39,718 nt of DNA from an uncultured Clostridia bacterium (GCA_944384995.1 CALWVN010000017.1:1-39718), one strand, 5' to 3'; positions 1 to 7,326 are shown, counted from the stretch's first letter. Notes: generated from the letters alone by a model not told the origin. A program made the numbers and translations.

Positions 1-80
1 GAGGAAAACAAGAAAAAGGGGAGGAAAACAAGAAAAAGGGGAGGAAAACAAGAAAAAGGGGAGGAAAACAAGAAAAAAAT
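1..80. repeat. 20-bp tandem repeat, four copies, cut by window edge
   Basis: The unit GAGGAAAACAAGAAAAAGGG occurs three times exactly (1-20, 21-40, 41-60) and a fourth time with the last three bases changed (61-80). The plus strand is almost pure purine. The array runs off the left edge, so the copy number is unknown. One plus frame stays open from base 1 to a TGA at 85-87, so it could encode the lysine-rich tail of a gene entering from the left, but this cannot be supported. Confidence 0.9.
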
Positions 81-83
81 GAG

Positions 84-112
84 TTGACTTTCCCGTATCT
101 CCACAATATAAT
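84..112 (+). promoter_or_regulatory. Promoter of the type I antitoxin RNA
   Basis: TTGACT at 84-89 and TATAAT at 107-112 are separated by 17 bp, a near-consensus sigma-A promoter. The predicted start is about 119, seven bases past the -10. No good ORF follows, but a strong hairpin terminator does, which fits a small non-coding RNA. Confidence 0.8.
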
Positions 113-118
113 ATAAGT

Positions 119-205
119 ACAGGGTGATACCAGTAGACGGTTAGCCCCACTTATAGGCAAAAGATTAGCCGCTAAGTTTGGACGCTTGGGCGGCTAATCT
201 TTTTT
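119..205 (+). ncRNA. Candidate antisense antitoxin RNA, about 87 nt
   Basis: The RNA would start at about 119 and end in the T-run after the hairpin at 159-203. It runs convergent to the toxin gene at 194-295 and overlaps its 3' end and stop codon, the layout of TxpA/RatA and BsrG/SR4 type I systems. Its 5' end (CAGGGTGATACC, 120-131) is identical to the 5' end predicted for the toxin mRNA. Because it is antisense to the toxin mRNA 3' region, it could compete with a 5'-3' pairing inside that mRNA. The RNA is inferred from promoter and terminator only. Confidence 0.65.
159..203. terminator. Shared bidirectional terminator of toxin and antitoxin
   Basis: A perfect 14-bp stem pairs 159-172 with 190-203 around a 17-nt loop. 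On the plus strand it is followed by a T-run to 205; on the minus strand the run is only four T, so toxin mRNA may read through. The toxin stop codon (194-196) lies in the stem. Confidence 0.85.
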
Positions 206-295
206 ATTCTGCGTATGAACCGTAATGAACAGTCCGATAATGCCGATAATTACAAGGGAAAATTCCAATAGATTTTCGTATGTAACATACTGCAT
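194..295 (-). CDS. Type I toxin, small holin-like membrane peptide (33 aa)
   Basis: This 33-residue peptide begins MQYVTYENLLEF, continues with one hydrophobic helix of about 14 residues (LVIIGIIGLFITV) and ends in NKKD. The Tyr-Glu near the N-terminus, single membrane span and lysine tail match the holin-like type I toxins of Firmicutes (BsrG/TxpA style). The start follows AAAGGGGG with 8-nt spacing. That ribosome binding site can pair with CCCC just upstream in the mRNA (304-308 with 314-317), so translation is probably occluded by a local hairpin. The gene has its own promoter (361-389) and converges on the antisense RNA. Membrane insertion and growth arrest are inferred from the family. 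Confidence 0.75.
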   Translation of the reverse strand: MQYVTYENLLEFSLVIIGIIGLFITVHTQNKKD

Positions 296-360
296 ACGCA
301 ACACCCCCTTTTAGGGGCAAGACTTAACCGCCTACCGTTCAGGTATCACCCTGCGTAACT

Positions 361-389
361 ATCATACTAAAATCGATAGGAAATGTCAA
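361..389 (-). promoter_or_regulatory. Promoter of the type I toxin mRNA
   Basis: On the minus strand TTGACA (384-389) and TATGAT (361-366) are spaced by 17 bp. Transcription would begin near 353-354, almost exactly at the CAGGGTGATACC arm, leaving a structured leader of about 58 nt before the toxin start. Confidence 0.8.
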
Positions 390-412
390 TTCTTTCTGCA
401 ACGGAGATTCTG

Positions 413-841
413 TTATAGCGTGGTGCTTTCGTCAAAACTGCCATTTTGATACTTCGCCGCGGTTTCAAAATCGTATTGCCCTTTCATGGCGTTGACGTCT
501 TTGATAACCTTTCCGCGCAGCGCGCGAATATCGGCGGGGGAGTAGTTGCCCAAATTGACCAAGATGTTTTCCACCATGGCGAGCTCCACGGCTTGCTTGT
601 ACAGGACGCGGCGCAGGCGGGTTTCCGACATACTTTGTATGCTCTCCATAACCGACGAAACGGTCTGCGTGACATAATCCATGTTTTCGGTGGCGGACAG
701 CTGCCCGAGATAGTTTAGTGCAGCGGCTTCGATGAATTCGCTGCGGCTTTTGTAGCCGTAGCGTTCCACCGCCTGTTTGACCCGCAGATCGGTAGAGGGC
801 GTTATCCAAAGCGGGATGCGGATCTTCTTTTCCTTTTCCAT
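413..841 (-). CDS. Ribbon-helix-helix-like DNA-binding protein (142 aa)
   Basis: The N-terminus, with IRIPLWITPSTDLRVKQAVE followed by GYKSRSEFIEAAALNYL, has the strand-helix-helix pattern of ribbon-helix-helix proteins. The rest is helical and charged. The chosen ATG gives MEKEKK and sits 9 nt after AAAGG; an upstream reading adds a hydrophobic leader without a ribosome binding site and was rejected. The gene runs divergently from the higBA-like pair. In conjugative elements such proteins act as relaxosome accessories or repressors; which applies here cannot be told. A relaxosome role would fit the hairpin-rich region at 1.6-1.98 kb. Confidence 0.6.
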   Translation of the reverse strand: MEKEKKIRIPLWITPSTDLRVKQAVERYGYKSRSEFIEAAALNYLGQLSATENMDYVTQTVSSVMESIQSMSETRLRRVLYKQAVELAMVENILVNLGNYSPADIRALRGKVIKDVNAMKGQYDFETAAKYQNGSFDESTTL

Positions 842-865
842 TTTGAGCATCCTTTCAAAAAAATA

Positions 866-894
866 TTGACGCACCCTATTAAATAGGGTATAAT
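866..894 (+). promoter_or_regulatory. higBA promoter with embedded palindromic operator
   Basis: TTGACG (866-871) and TATAAT (889-894) have a 17-bp spacer. The spacer is filled by the perfect inverted repeat ACCCTATT-A-AATAGGGT (873-889), so a bound regulator would block polymerase. Autoregulation by the HigA-like antitoxin is the simple expectation. Confidence 0.8.
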
Positions 895-930
895 ATAGAA
901 GCAGAGAAACAAAGGAGATGAGGGGAAGGC

Positions 931-1287
931 GTGACAAGGGAGTTCGTTATGCTGCCGGAATTCGACCGGCAGTGGAAAAGCATGGGTTTCACCGAGGAAA
1001 ACTTGAGGACACTGCAAGAAGAGCTGACACTTGGCCCTACCAAGGGCGCGATCATGCAGGGAACAGGCGGACTGCGAAAAATCCGTGTGGCTTTTGACGG
1101 ACGCGGGAAAAGCGGAAGTGCAAGAGTTTGCTATGTGGATTTTGCAGTGTACGAGAAAATTTATTTGATTACAGCATATCCTAAGAATGTGAAAGACAAT
1201 CTGAGCAGCGCGGAACAAAATGCGATCAAGAAGCTGATTAAGAAATTGGAGAGTACGATTGCAGCAAAGAAGGAGGACACAAAATGA
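931..1287 (+). CDS. higB: HigB/RelE-type toxin (118 aa)
   Basis: Belongs to the RelE/HigB (phage Gp49-like) toxin family, ribosome-dependent mRNA interferases that act in the cytoplasm. Diagnostic stretches are LPEFDRQWKSMG, GGLRKIRVAFDGRGKSGSAR and VCYVDFAVYEKIYLITAYPK, i.e. the beta-sheet core with basic residues. The GTG start keeps the first beta strand (REFVMLPEF) and follows AAAGGAG at 911-917; an ATG at 949 with AAGGGAG upstream is the alternative. Toxin precedes antitoxin, the usual higBA order, and the two genes overlap by ATGA. Confidence 0.85.
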   Translation: MTREFVMLPEFDRQWKSMGFTEENLRTLQEELTLGPTKGAIMQGTGGLRKIRVAFDGRGKSGSARVCYVDFAVYEKIYLITAYPKNVKDNLSSAEQNAIKKLIKKLESTIAAKKEDTK

Positions 1288-1595
1288 ACGTTTATGAGAG
1301 CATCACCAAAGGCTTGAATGAAGCCGTTGCGTATGAGGAAGGAAAGCTGAAAGCACGCAAGGCGAAGTGCACGGTAAACCCGATCCCGGAATTTACTGCG
1401 CAGGAAATCAAAGCCGTGCGCACGGAGCTTGCGATGACACAGGTCACTTTTGCTGCGGTTTTGGGCGTCTCTCGAAAAACGGTGGAAGCTTGGGAAGCGG
1501 GGACAAACACCCCGAGCGGTACTGCGCGCCGTATGCTGAGCCTGCTGCGCACAGAGCCGTCCATTCCGACCAAGTACAATATCATCTCTCGATGA
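1284..1595 (+). CDS. higA: HigA-type antitoxin, XRE-family helix-turn-helix (103 aa)
   Basis: Helix-turn-helix protein with the recognisable segment MTQVTFAAVLGVSRKTVEAW followed by EAGTNTPSGTARRMLSLL, typical of HigA antitoxins. It starts inside the toxin stop codon (ATGA) behind AAGGAGG, so the two are translationally coupled. It would neutralise HigB and repress the promoter at 866-894 through the embedded palindrome. A perfect hairpin terminator follows at 1619-1645. Confidence 0.85.
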   Translation: MNVYESITKGLNEAVAYEEGKLKARKAKCTVNPIPEFTAQEIKAVRTELAMTQVTFAAVLGVSRKTVEAWEAGTNTPSGTARRMLSLLRTEPSIPTKYNIISR

Positions 1596-1618
1596 AAGCA
1601 TTTTATTTTGACAAATGC

Positions 1619-1645
1619 AGCCCGATTCTTTCCTTGAATCGGGCT
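1619..1645 (+). terminator. Hairpin terminator after higBA
   Basis: Perfect 10-bp stem (AGCCCGATTC with GAATCGGGCT) and a 7-nt loop, followed by a modest T-rich tract. Confidence 0.65.
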
Positions 1646-1657
1646 ATACTTTTGCAC

Positions 1658-1748
1658 TTTTTGTGTCGGCAACGGGCTTCCGCCAGCTGCGTAAAAAGTT
1701 TTAACAAGTTTTGTACATTTTGACGAAAACCCATTGCCGACACAAAAA
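1658..1748. repeat. Long inverted repeat, 19-bp arms
   Basis: Arms 1658-1676 and 1730-1748 (core TTGTGTCGGCAA / TTGCCGACACAA) match with one mismatch around a 53-nt AT-rich centre. No gene overlaps it. Such arms next to further hairpins resemble an origin of transfer or replication, but no nick-site motif was recognised. Confidence 0.7.
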
Positions 1749-1778
1749 ATTTGCCCGTACTCAAATGTGCAGGATAAA

Positions 1779-1970
1779 GGCAGGTGCACCTTGCGGTGCG
1801 CCTGCCGTCTGACAACAGCGAGCAAAGCTCGCTGTATCAAGCTTTTAATGAAGCTTTTGTGCAAAATGCCAAGGTGCACCTAAAACAAGCCAAGGTGCAC
1901 CTTGTGGATGCACCTAAGTGCTGATTTGTGTTGAAAATACGCACTTTTTAAGGTACACCTTAAAGGTGTC
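1779..1970. repeat. Hairpin cluster and AGGTGCACCT palindrome array
   Basis: Three close hairpins: 1779-1806 (12 bp, one wobble, loop TTGC), 1815-1835 (ACAGCGAGC/GCTCGCTGT, loop AAA) and 1839-1856 (AAGCTT twice). The self-complementary decamer AGGTGCACCT occurs at 1782, 1872 and 1893 (the last two 21 bp apart, both preceded by CCA), with variants at 1906-1915 and 1951-1960. Together with the adjoining inverted repeat this fills the gene-free stretch 1596-1980. Candidate functions are oriT, a protein-binding array or a terminator cluster. Confidence 0.7.
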
Positions 1971-1980
1971 TTTTTGAATT

Positions 1981-2646
1981 TTAGAGCATCATCGACATTT
2001 CAGCAGCCGCTTCTGTCAGTGCCTCTCCGGATACTTCGGGTGTAATCATATATTCTTTGGGGATATCTTCAAAAGAGTGATATTCCTCGGTGAAATTGCC
2101 GTCTTGAACAATATATCCGTCTTTGGTAAACGTACCGCTTTCATTGATAGTTGTATCGCGACCAAAGGCTTCATAGTCAAAGTATGGTTCAATTTCCGGA
2201 TGCTCTAAAAGGACAGGTATAGCCTCGCACGCATCCACAAGGTATTGACCGTAGCTATTCTCTGTGGTAATACCTGGAAGCCAAGTGTATGCGTCCATGT
2301 TATCTGTAAGGTTGATAAGGTCTTTTAATCTGCCCGTATTATCTCCAAGCTCCAGAGCTGCCGAAAATTTCTCTAAATTGCCATCAGCGGCGACTGATTG
2401 CAGGTTGTGAGCAAAGTAGTTTAATTCGTTGAGGTTTTCATATTCCCCAAGCATCTCAGACAAAGGCAAAGACGAGTCGTAATCTGTGATGAAATACTCT
2501 CCGCCGTGCTCCAATCCAATTCGCTGGAACACGCCCTGTATGGTTTCGCGATCCGTCGGAAAAGATACCCATTCGCCGACCAAATCACCTTCTGTATATT
2601 TGGTGAGATTGGTAATAAATGCTTGAAATAAAGGCTTCTGTGACAT
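1981..2646 (-). CDS. ardA: ArdA-like antirestriction protein (221 aa)
   Basis: Family match rests on FQAFITNLTKYTEGDLVGEW near the N-terminus and the later acidic run (EYFITDYDSSL, NELNYFAHNLQ). ArdA proteins are acidic DNA mimics that block type I restriction enzymes when a conjugative element enters a new host. The start MSQKPLF follows AGGA by 9 nt; upstream in-frame Met codons lack a suitable site. It is the last gene of the leftward transfer operon, right after the NlpC/P60 gene, a common place in Gram-positive ICEs. Confidence 0.85.
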   Translation of the reverse strand: MSQKPLFQAFITNLTKYTEGDLVGEWVSFPTDRETIQGVFQRIGLEHGGEYFITDYDSSLPLSEMLGEYENLNELNYFAHNLQSVAADGNLEKFSAALELGDNTGRLKDLINLTDNMDAYTWLPGITTENSYGQYLVDACEAIPVLLEHPEIEPYFDYEAFGRDTTINESGTFTKDGYIVQDGNFTEEYHSFEDIPKEYMITPEVSGEALTEAAAEMSMML

Positions 2647-2660
2647 TGTCATCTTTCCTT

Positions 2661-3662
2661 TCATGTCATATATTGAATACCTGGAAGATAGCACCATCCC
2701 TGCCAACTGCCCTGCGACAATTCCGACGTCACAACGCCGTACATTGTTCCTTTTGCTTCGACGACTTTGCCGTCACCGATGTATACACCGATATGCCCGC
2801 TTTGCCACACGGCGATCCCGGGAACATCGGGCATAGTGTCCATGGTTCCTTTCGTTGCTGCCGCCGTATACATACCGTCTGCACTTACATCCGGCATCCC
2901 ATTTGTCCCAATGGTGAATGAGGAGGTCGCCGGATCATACCAAGCATATCCCTTGATCAGCCCGACACAATCTGCGGTGCGCCGTCCCATCCAATTCTCT
3001 TCGATGAACGCTTTGTAGGGCAGGATGTTGTCAGGAAACTGTTGTTCCTTTTGCGCTAAAAGCGAATCGGTCAAGACTGTGCCGTAAGTGCCGTATACAT
3101 AGCCCCAGCCTTTTTCTGCCGCTTGTTTTACATAAGCAACTAGATCCACGTTGTTTTTGACTTGAGGATATGAGAATACGCTTGTATCGATGGATGTGCT
3201 GCGAATACGAGCGGCAAACTCTGCATATTCTTCTGCCGGCACAGAAACTTGAAACGTAGATTGCAGCGACGCGGCGATCTCAACGTCTGTTCCACCGCCG
3301 ACATAGCAAGTGACTAATTTCTGGATAAAATCGGGATCGGATTTCTGCACGTCGAACAGATACATACAATATGCAGCCTGTGCGATCTCACTGTTGGAAA
3401 GCCCGTTGTCGTAGAAAGCTTGGGAGATCTCGGCCGCTATTTGTTCCATATGCTCAAAATCCGCAATGACAGCCGCGCTGACATGATTTTGAATATCCTC
3501 TGAAGAAACTTGTCCCATACCGGAAAAGACGCTTGCAATCGCCATAATCGGAACTAAAAAGGCGGTTACGACTGTCAGAACGATCGTAACCGCCTTTTTA
3601 CGGAGATTTTCGTCGGATAAAACGGCTGTTCCGAGTTTAGCCAAAACAGCAGAAGCGCTCAT
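2661..3662 (-). CDS. Conjugation-associated NlpC/P60 peptidoglycan hydrolase (333 aa)
   Basis: One membrane helix (about 25-45) anchors an extracellular part with an alpha-helical middle and a C-terminal NlpC/P60 domain. The catalytic Cys is C232 (RTADCVGLI) and the His is H290 (SGHIGVYIGDG). It would open peptidoglycan for the mating channel, the VirB1-like job. The start MSASAVLAKLG has AAGGAGG 7 nt upstream. It follows the VirB4 gene by 11 bp. The membrane-helix codons 22-36 contain a perfect 16-bp inverted repeat that looks like an intrinsic terminator. Confidence 0.85.
   Translation of the reverse strand: MSASAVLAKLGTAVLSDENLRKKAVTIVLTVVTAFLVPIMAIASVFSGMGQVSSEDIQNHVSAAVIADFEHMEQIAAEISQAFYDNGLSNSEIAQAAYCMYLFDVQKSDPDFIQKLVTCYVGGGTDVEIAASLQSTFQVSVPAEEYAEFAARIRSTSIDTSVFSYPQVKNNVDLVAYVKQAAEKGWGYVYGTYGTVLTDSLLAQKEQQFPDNILPYKAFIEENWMGRRTADCVGLIKGYAWYDPATSSFTIGTNGMPDVSADGMYTAAATKGTMDTMPDVPGIAVWQSGHIGVYIGDGKVVEAKGTMYGVVTSELSQGSWQGWCYLPGIQYMT
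3556..3599. repeat. Perfect 16-bp inverted repeat inside the NlpC/P60 gene
   Basis: Arms 3556-3571 and 3584-3599 (AAAAAGGCGGTTACGA and its reverse complement) with a 12-nt loop. In both directions the stem ends in five T, so as RNA it has the form of an intrinsic terminator although it lies in coding sequence. Confidence 0.8.
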
Positions 3663-3673
3663 GGCGAACCTCC

Positions 3674-6133
3674 TTATCTGCCACCGGCGCTGCCGAACAG
3701 GCTTGACTTGTATTCCGGCGTCTGCACCTGAAGCAAATAGCGCTCGTTGCCGCATTTATACAGACAGCTGCCGCGCTGCGGATAGCGAATCAGCTCGAAC
3801 TCATTTTCTTCAAGCTGCAGCATATCCATATAGTCCTTCGGCTTGACTGTTCCGGCATTAAAAATAAACTGATGCGTCGGGATCGCGAACAGGGGCTTGG
3901 TATATTCCTTGATCCCTGGCAGGTTGGCATCTTCGATATTTTGCGTTGCCAAGATGAAATCACTGTCGCGTTTGCGAACGCGCTTAATGCCGTTGCGGAT
4001 GTACAGGACAGCGACCTTGAATTCCAGGAACAGATACAGCTCGTCGACCACAGCGGTGCAATCTCCTTCGACCAGCAGGCGATTTTGCATATAGGATAGC
4101 AGGTTGAACAGCATCGCGTTCTTCAGTTCCGTGTTTGCATCCATCAAGCCCTTGACGCCGAAACAAATCACCTTGTCGTCCGTGATATTGGTATGTCCGT
4201 TGAAGTAGCAGCTGTCGCTGCCGCGGCACATACTGTGCAGTCCGAGCAGCAGTTCACGCAGCATATCCTTGGTATAGATCTGTCCGCTGCGGTCATCGTA
4301 GTGCTCAAATTCAGTTTCAATCAGCCTATACAGATCCTCGGCAGTCGGGAAATCCGTCGCGCGCATGCTGCTGACATCCGTGTCACTGCGGATGTCAAAA
4401 CGCTCATAAAGCTTCAGCAACATGATTTCCAGCGCATCCAGTTTGGCCCCGGAAAAAGACTTGTAGGCGGCGAAAAAGTCTTTGAGCCATGCGATATGCT
4501 GGCTGAGGCGGTTCTTTAACTTGAACGCGTTAGGCGTATCTACTTCGTCCGACTCGTCGCTTTCGTCCAAAGACCAAAGGCGAGGCTCAAAGGGATTGAT
4601 TAGATACTCACCACTCAAAAAGTCCAGATAACAGCCGCCCAGTGCCTCCGTCTCTTCGCGGTATTCTTCCTCCGGATCCAAAATCAAAACTGTTTTACCG
4701 CCCTCACGGCGGACGATACTCAAAATTTTGAGAAGATAGGATTTGCCCTGACCGGAGTTGCCGATTACCAACACGCTGCTGTTGGTTTTATCCGCTGCGC
4801 GTCGATCGAGATCTACAATGATATTTGTACCGTACTTATCCCGACCGAGATAAAAGCCCTTCGGATCGGTCTTGCCGGAGTATGAAAACGGATAAAGGTT
4901 TGCAACTGAGCTTGCAGGCAAAGCAATTTCATATTGTAGGCCGCACAGATTGTGCCCGAACGGCAGGACAGACAGCATACCTTCCCGCTGCCGAAGCATG
5001 AGGCGTTCTGTCGTGATCTTGGAACGCAGCAATTCAAGTTGAATATCGCGCTGCAGGGCTTTCAGTCCGTCCAGCGTATCGCTGCGCAGTTCGATAAAGA
5101 CCGCACAGTGCAATAGGGGCTGCCGTTCTTTTTGCAGAAGCGTAATCAGTTCCACAACGTCATTGAATTCGTTGACTGCCTGAACGGATTTTTCCACCTT
5201 GTTGTCAGATTGCTGTGACTTAGTGCGCCGCGTCGCATTGGTGATGATCTTAGACTGTTCTGCACTGTCCACCAAGCGGGTATAGATCTTAAGCGTAACA
5301 TTTTGCTTATCAGCAAGCTGTGCAAGCAAAGCCTGCTGCTGTGTAGAGGGCGCATATTCCGTGATCGCCCACACGCAGCGATAGCTGTCACCGAGAATGT
5401 AATAGTCTGCGAAAAACTTTACAGCTCCCGGCAGCACACGGTCAAAGAACGACTTGACCCGAATAGCATCGATTTCCTCTTGCGTATATTGCTTTCCGCG
5501 CTTACGGGGTTCCGGTATAGGAGGATCCTCCGACAAAACGTCTGTAAGATACTCCATGCCGTCAAAGTTGGCGATCTGCTCCGCCTGCCGCAATGTACCG
5601 AAGTATACAGCAAGCATGCGCTTGATCTCATCTTTGGGCATACGCTGTACTTCAAACCCTTGATCGCGGATAGTCTTGTCAATGCGGTTTACTTCCTGCA
5701 GCATTTGCGCATCGTTCAAATTGCGAAAATGCGCGGCGAACAGGAATTGCCGCGCGTTGCTGATTTCGATCTGTGCCTGATCGAGCCAGGCGAGATCTTT
5801 CATCAAAATCGATTTGATTTTGGGATTTCGTTCCTCAACGATGCGCTGCTGCAGAAAATGCTTGTTATTGTCAAAGCATTCTGCAACGTCCAAACAGCAG
5901 ATCTCTAAGTTCGGCAGCTGCATGAGTACGAGCATCAAGCTGTTGATTTTCGCTTCCGTATTTGCCTGCGACAATACGGTGATATTTACAGGTTCTACCC
6001 GAAAAAATACGACCTCATCGCGTGCCGTTTGCAGACCGTATTGACCAAAGCTGCTAAGTCCAAACAGTTCCTGCAGGGATCGGCGCTTGCGCTCGGCTTT
6101 TTTAGCGCTGCGTTTGCGTTTCTTTTGCTGCAT
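3674..6133 (-). CDS. virB4: VirB4/TraE-family conjugation ATPase (819 aa)
   Basis: Walker A is VIGNSGQGKSYLL near residue 460 and Walker B is TAVVDELYLFLE near 695; the sensor-like ATQNIED follows. Length and N-terminal half fit VirB4 ATPases of Gram-positive type IV secretion systems, which power channel assembly at the membrane. A basic N-terminus (KKRKRSAKKAERKRR) precedes the core. GGAGG lies 10 nt before the start. The gene is packed between the VirB3-like gene (3-bp gap) and the hydrolase. Confidence 0.92.
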   Translation of the reverse strand: MQQKKRKRSAKKAERKRRSLQELFGLSSFGQYGLQTARDEVVFFRVEPVNITVLSQANTEAKINSLMLVLMQLPNLEICCLDVAECFDNNKHFLQQRIVEERNPKIKSILMKDLAWLDQAQIEISNARQFLFAAHFRNLNDAQMLQEVNRIDKTIRDQGFEVQRMPKDEIKRMLAVYFGTLRQAEQIANFDGMEYLTDVLSEDPPIPEPRKRGKQYTQEEIDAIRVKSFFDRVLPGAVKFFADYYILGDSYRCVWAITEYAPSTQQQALLAQLADKQNVTLKIYTRLVDSAEQSKIITNATRRTKSQQSDNKVEKSVQAVNEFNDVVELITLLQKERQPLLHCAVFIELRSDTLDGLKALQRDIQLELLRSKITTERLMLRQREGMLSVLPFGHNLCGLQYEIALPASSVANLYPFSYSGKTDPKGFYLGRDKYGTNIIVDLDRRAADKTNSSVLVIGNSGQGKSYLLKILSIVRREGGKTVLILDPEEEYREETEALGGCYLDFLSGEYLINPFEPRLWSLDESDESDEVDTPNAFKLKNRLSQHIAWLKDFFAAYKSFSGAKLDALEIMLLKLYERFDIRSDTDVSSMRATDFPTAEDLYRLIETEFEHYDDRSGQIYTKDMLRELLLGLHSMCRGSDSCYFNGHTNITDDKVICFGVKGLMDANTELKNAMLFNLLSYMQNRLLVEGDCTAVVDELYLFLEFKVAVLYIRNGIKRVRKRDSDFILATQNIEDANLPGIKEYTKPLFAIPTHQFIFNAGTVKPKDYMDMLQLEENEFELIRYPQRGSCLYKCGNERYLLQVQTPEYKSSLFGSAGGR

Positions 6134-6136
6134 AGC

Positions 6137-6397
6137 TTAAATCCTCCAAAAATACACCCTCTGTCCGGCAAAAAAGCGGACAGAGGATTTGATGTAGTCA
6201 TAAATGCGAATGTTGCCGAGATCAATGGTCAGCACCCCGTATACCACTGCCAAAACCAGCGGGAATACGATGTGTGCGACGCCGAACAAAATGATGCCCG
6301 CAAGCACCAAAATCAGCGAAACGGCACCGTCGCGCAGTCTCCACAAGAGCAGAGTTGCCGACATTTTCAAGTCCTTGGGATAGATATATTGCTTCAT
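6137..6397 (-). CDS. Small VirB3/PrgI-like membrane protein (86 aa)
   Basis: Two hydrophobic helices (around AVSLILVLAGIILFGVAHIV and PLVLAVVYGVLTI) and position directly before virB4 identify it as the VirB3/PrgI-type channel subunit. AAGGAG stands 7 nt upstream. Sequence similarity is too weak to name it more exactly; identification leans on size, topology and synteny. Confidence 0.7.
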   Translation of the reverse strand: MKQYIYPKDLKMSATLLLWRLRDGAVSLILVLAGIILFGVAHIVFPLVLAVVYGVLTIDLGNIRIYDYIKSSVRFFAGQRVYFWRI

Positions 6398-6408
6398 ATA
6401 ACGTCTCC

Positions 6409-7326
6409 TTATTTTGCGAATCGTATCATGGTCATGAACATACTCGTGCCGTAGACAGCCTGCATGGCGTTCCCGCGTGTCGAGGTATCCAAGCCGAACT
6501 TTTCCAAAATGCGCGGCACTTCTGCGGCAGACAGCATAACGCCTGTACCGAGCAGAGGATGTTCAACAAAGGTGAGCAGCCCCGCAAACAGGAATGTAGT
6601 CTGTAAAAAAGCCGTTACGCAAAGGCCGATGACCTGTTTGCACCAGGATGTAAAACCATCGGAGTAGCCGCGCGGGACGGAAAACATATGCACAGAGCCG
6701 ATTGCAATCAGGGCAAGCAGGATCCCGCCGCGCTTGAGATTGCCGAAAAAGACTTTTATGATGCAATACGCAAAAGCAATCAAGAGAAGTAAGGGTAAAA
6801 TTGAAACTACGCTGACACTTCCTATCCATCGTTCCAATGTCTGTTGCGCATACTCACCAATCTGCATGGCGGCATCTTGCCCGGCGAGCGCCAAAATTCC
6901 GCGTGAAACGCTGTTTTGCAGCGAAACGCAAAACCGATACAGCTCAACCGGTATATTGACGAATAAAAAGGCGGCAACAAATCCTTTTACGCAGTTCAGA
7001 AACGTACTCATTGGATCGCCGCCGCCCTGCTGGGATTGATAAGAAATACCAAGGTCAAAAAACGAGACGAACATGCCGACCACAAAAAAAGCACCGCCGA
7101 GGACGGCAAAGAGCCGCATCAGCAGCTGGCACCAATCCAAATCAAAGATCTCTGCGCCCATTTCATTGATGTTTGTCAGCAGTGCGATGAGACCTTCATA
7201 GATCTTATTGAACGCCCAAAGAATAAATCGGTCGAAAATGGAATCCACGACGGAGTCAGAAAGACCGCCGAGGGCATCGGAAACGGCGGTTGAAAAGCTG
7301 TCAAACAAACCGTCTGTCCAGGACAA
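6409..7326 (-). CDS. VirB6/TrbL-like polytopic channel protein (305 aa)
   Basis: Several long hydrophobic segments (for example LLMRLFAVLGGAFFVVGMFV, FVAAFLFVNIPVEL, ILPLLLLIAFAYCIIKVFF, VTAFLQTTFLFAGLL) mark the polytopic inner-membrane subunit of the mating channel. The start is probably the TTG giving MSWTDGLF, 8 nt after AAAGGAG; a GTG three codons earlier overlaps that site and is unlikely. It precedes the VirB3-like and VirB4 genes in the usual order. Confidence 0.8.
   Translation of the reverse strand: MSWTDGLFDSFSTAVSDALGGLSDSVVDSIFDRFILWAFNKIYEGLIALLTNINEMGAEIFDLDWCQLLMRLFAVLGGAFFVVGMFVSFFDLGISYQSQQGGGDPMSTFLNCVKGFVAAFLFVNIPVELYRFCVSLQNSVSRGILALAGQDAAMQIGEYAQQTLERWIGSVSVVSILPLLLLIAFAYCIIKVFFGNLKRGGILLALIAIGSVHMFSVPRGYSDGFTSWCKQVIGLCVTAFLQTTFLFAGLLTFVEHPLLGTGVMLSAAEVPRILEKFGLDTSTRGNAMQAVYGTSMFMTMIRFAK

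Larger units (their letters stand above)
120..353. repeat. 12-bp perfect inverted repeat bracketing the type I toxin locus
   Basis: CAGGGTGATACC at 120-131 and its exact reverse complement at 342-353. Homology continues inward: GTAGACGGTTA then GCCCC on the left, GTAGGCGGTTA then GCCCC on the right (read on the minus strand). The arms coincide with the predicted 5' ends of the antitoxin RNA and the toxin mRNA. Confidence 0.85.

Noticed and set aside
1-80. Short tandem repeats as a CRISPR array
   Set aside because: Units are contiguous with no spacers and no cas genes are present.
120-353. Inverted repeat as ends of an insertion sequence or MITE
   Set aside because: The arms coincide with predicted transcript starts of a toxin-antitoxin pair and no flanking target duplication was seen; a MITE origin is not excluded.
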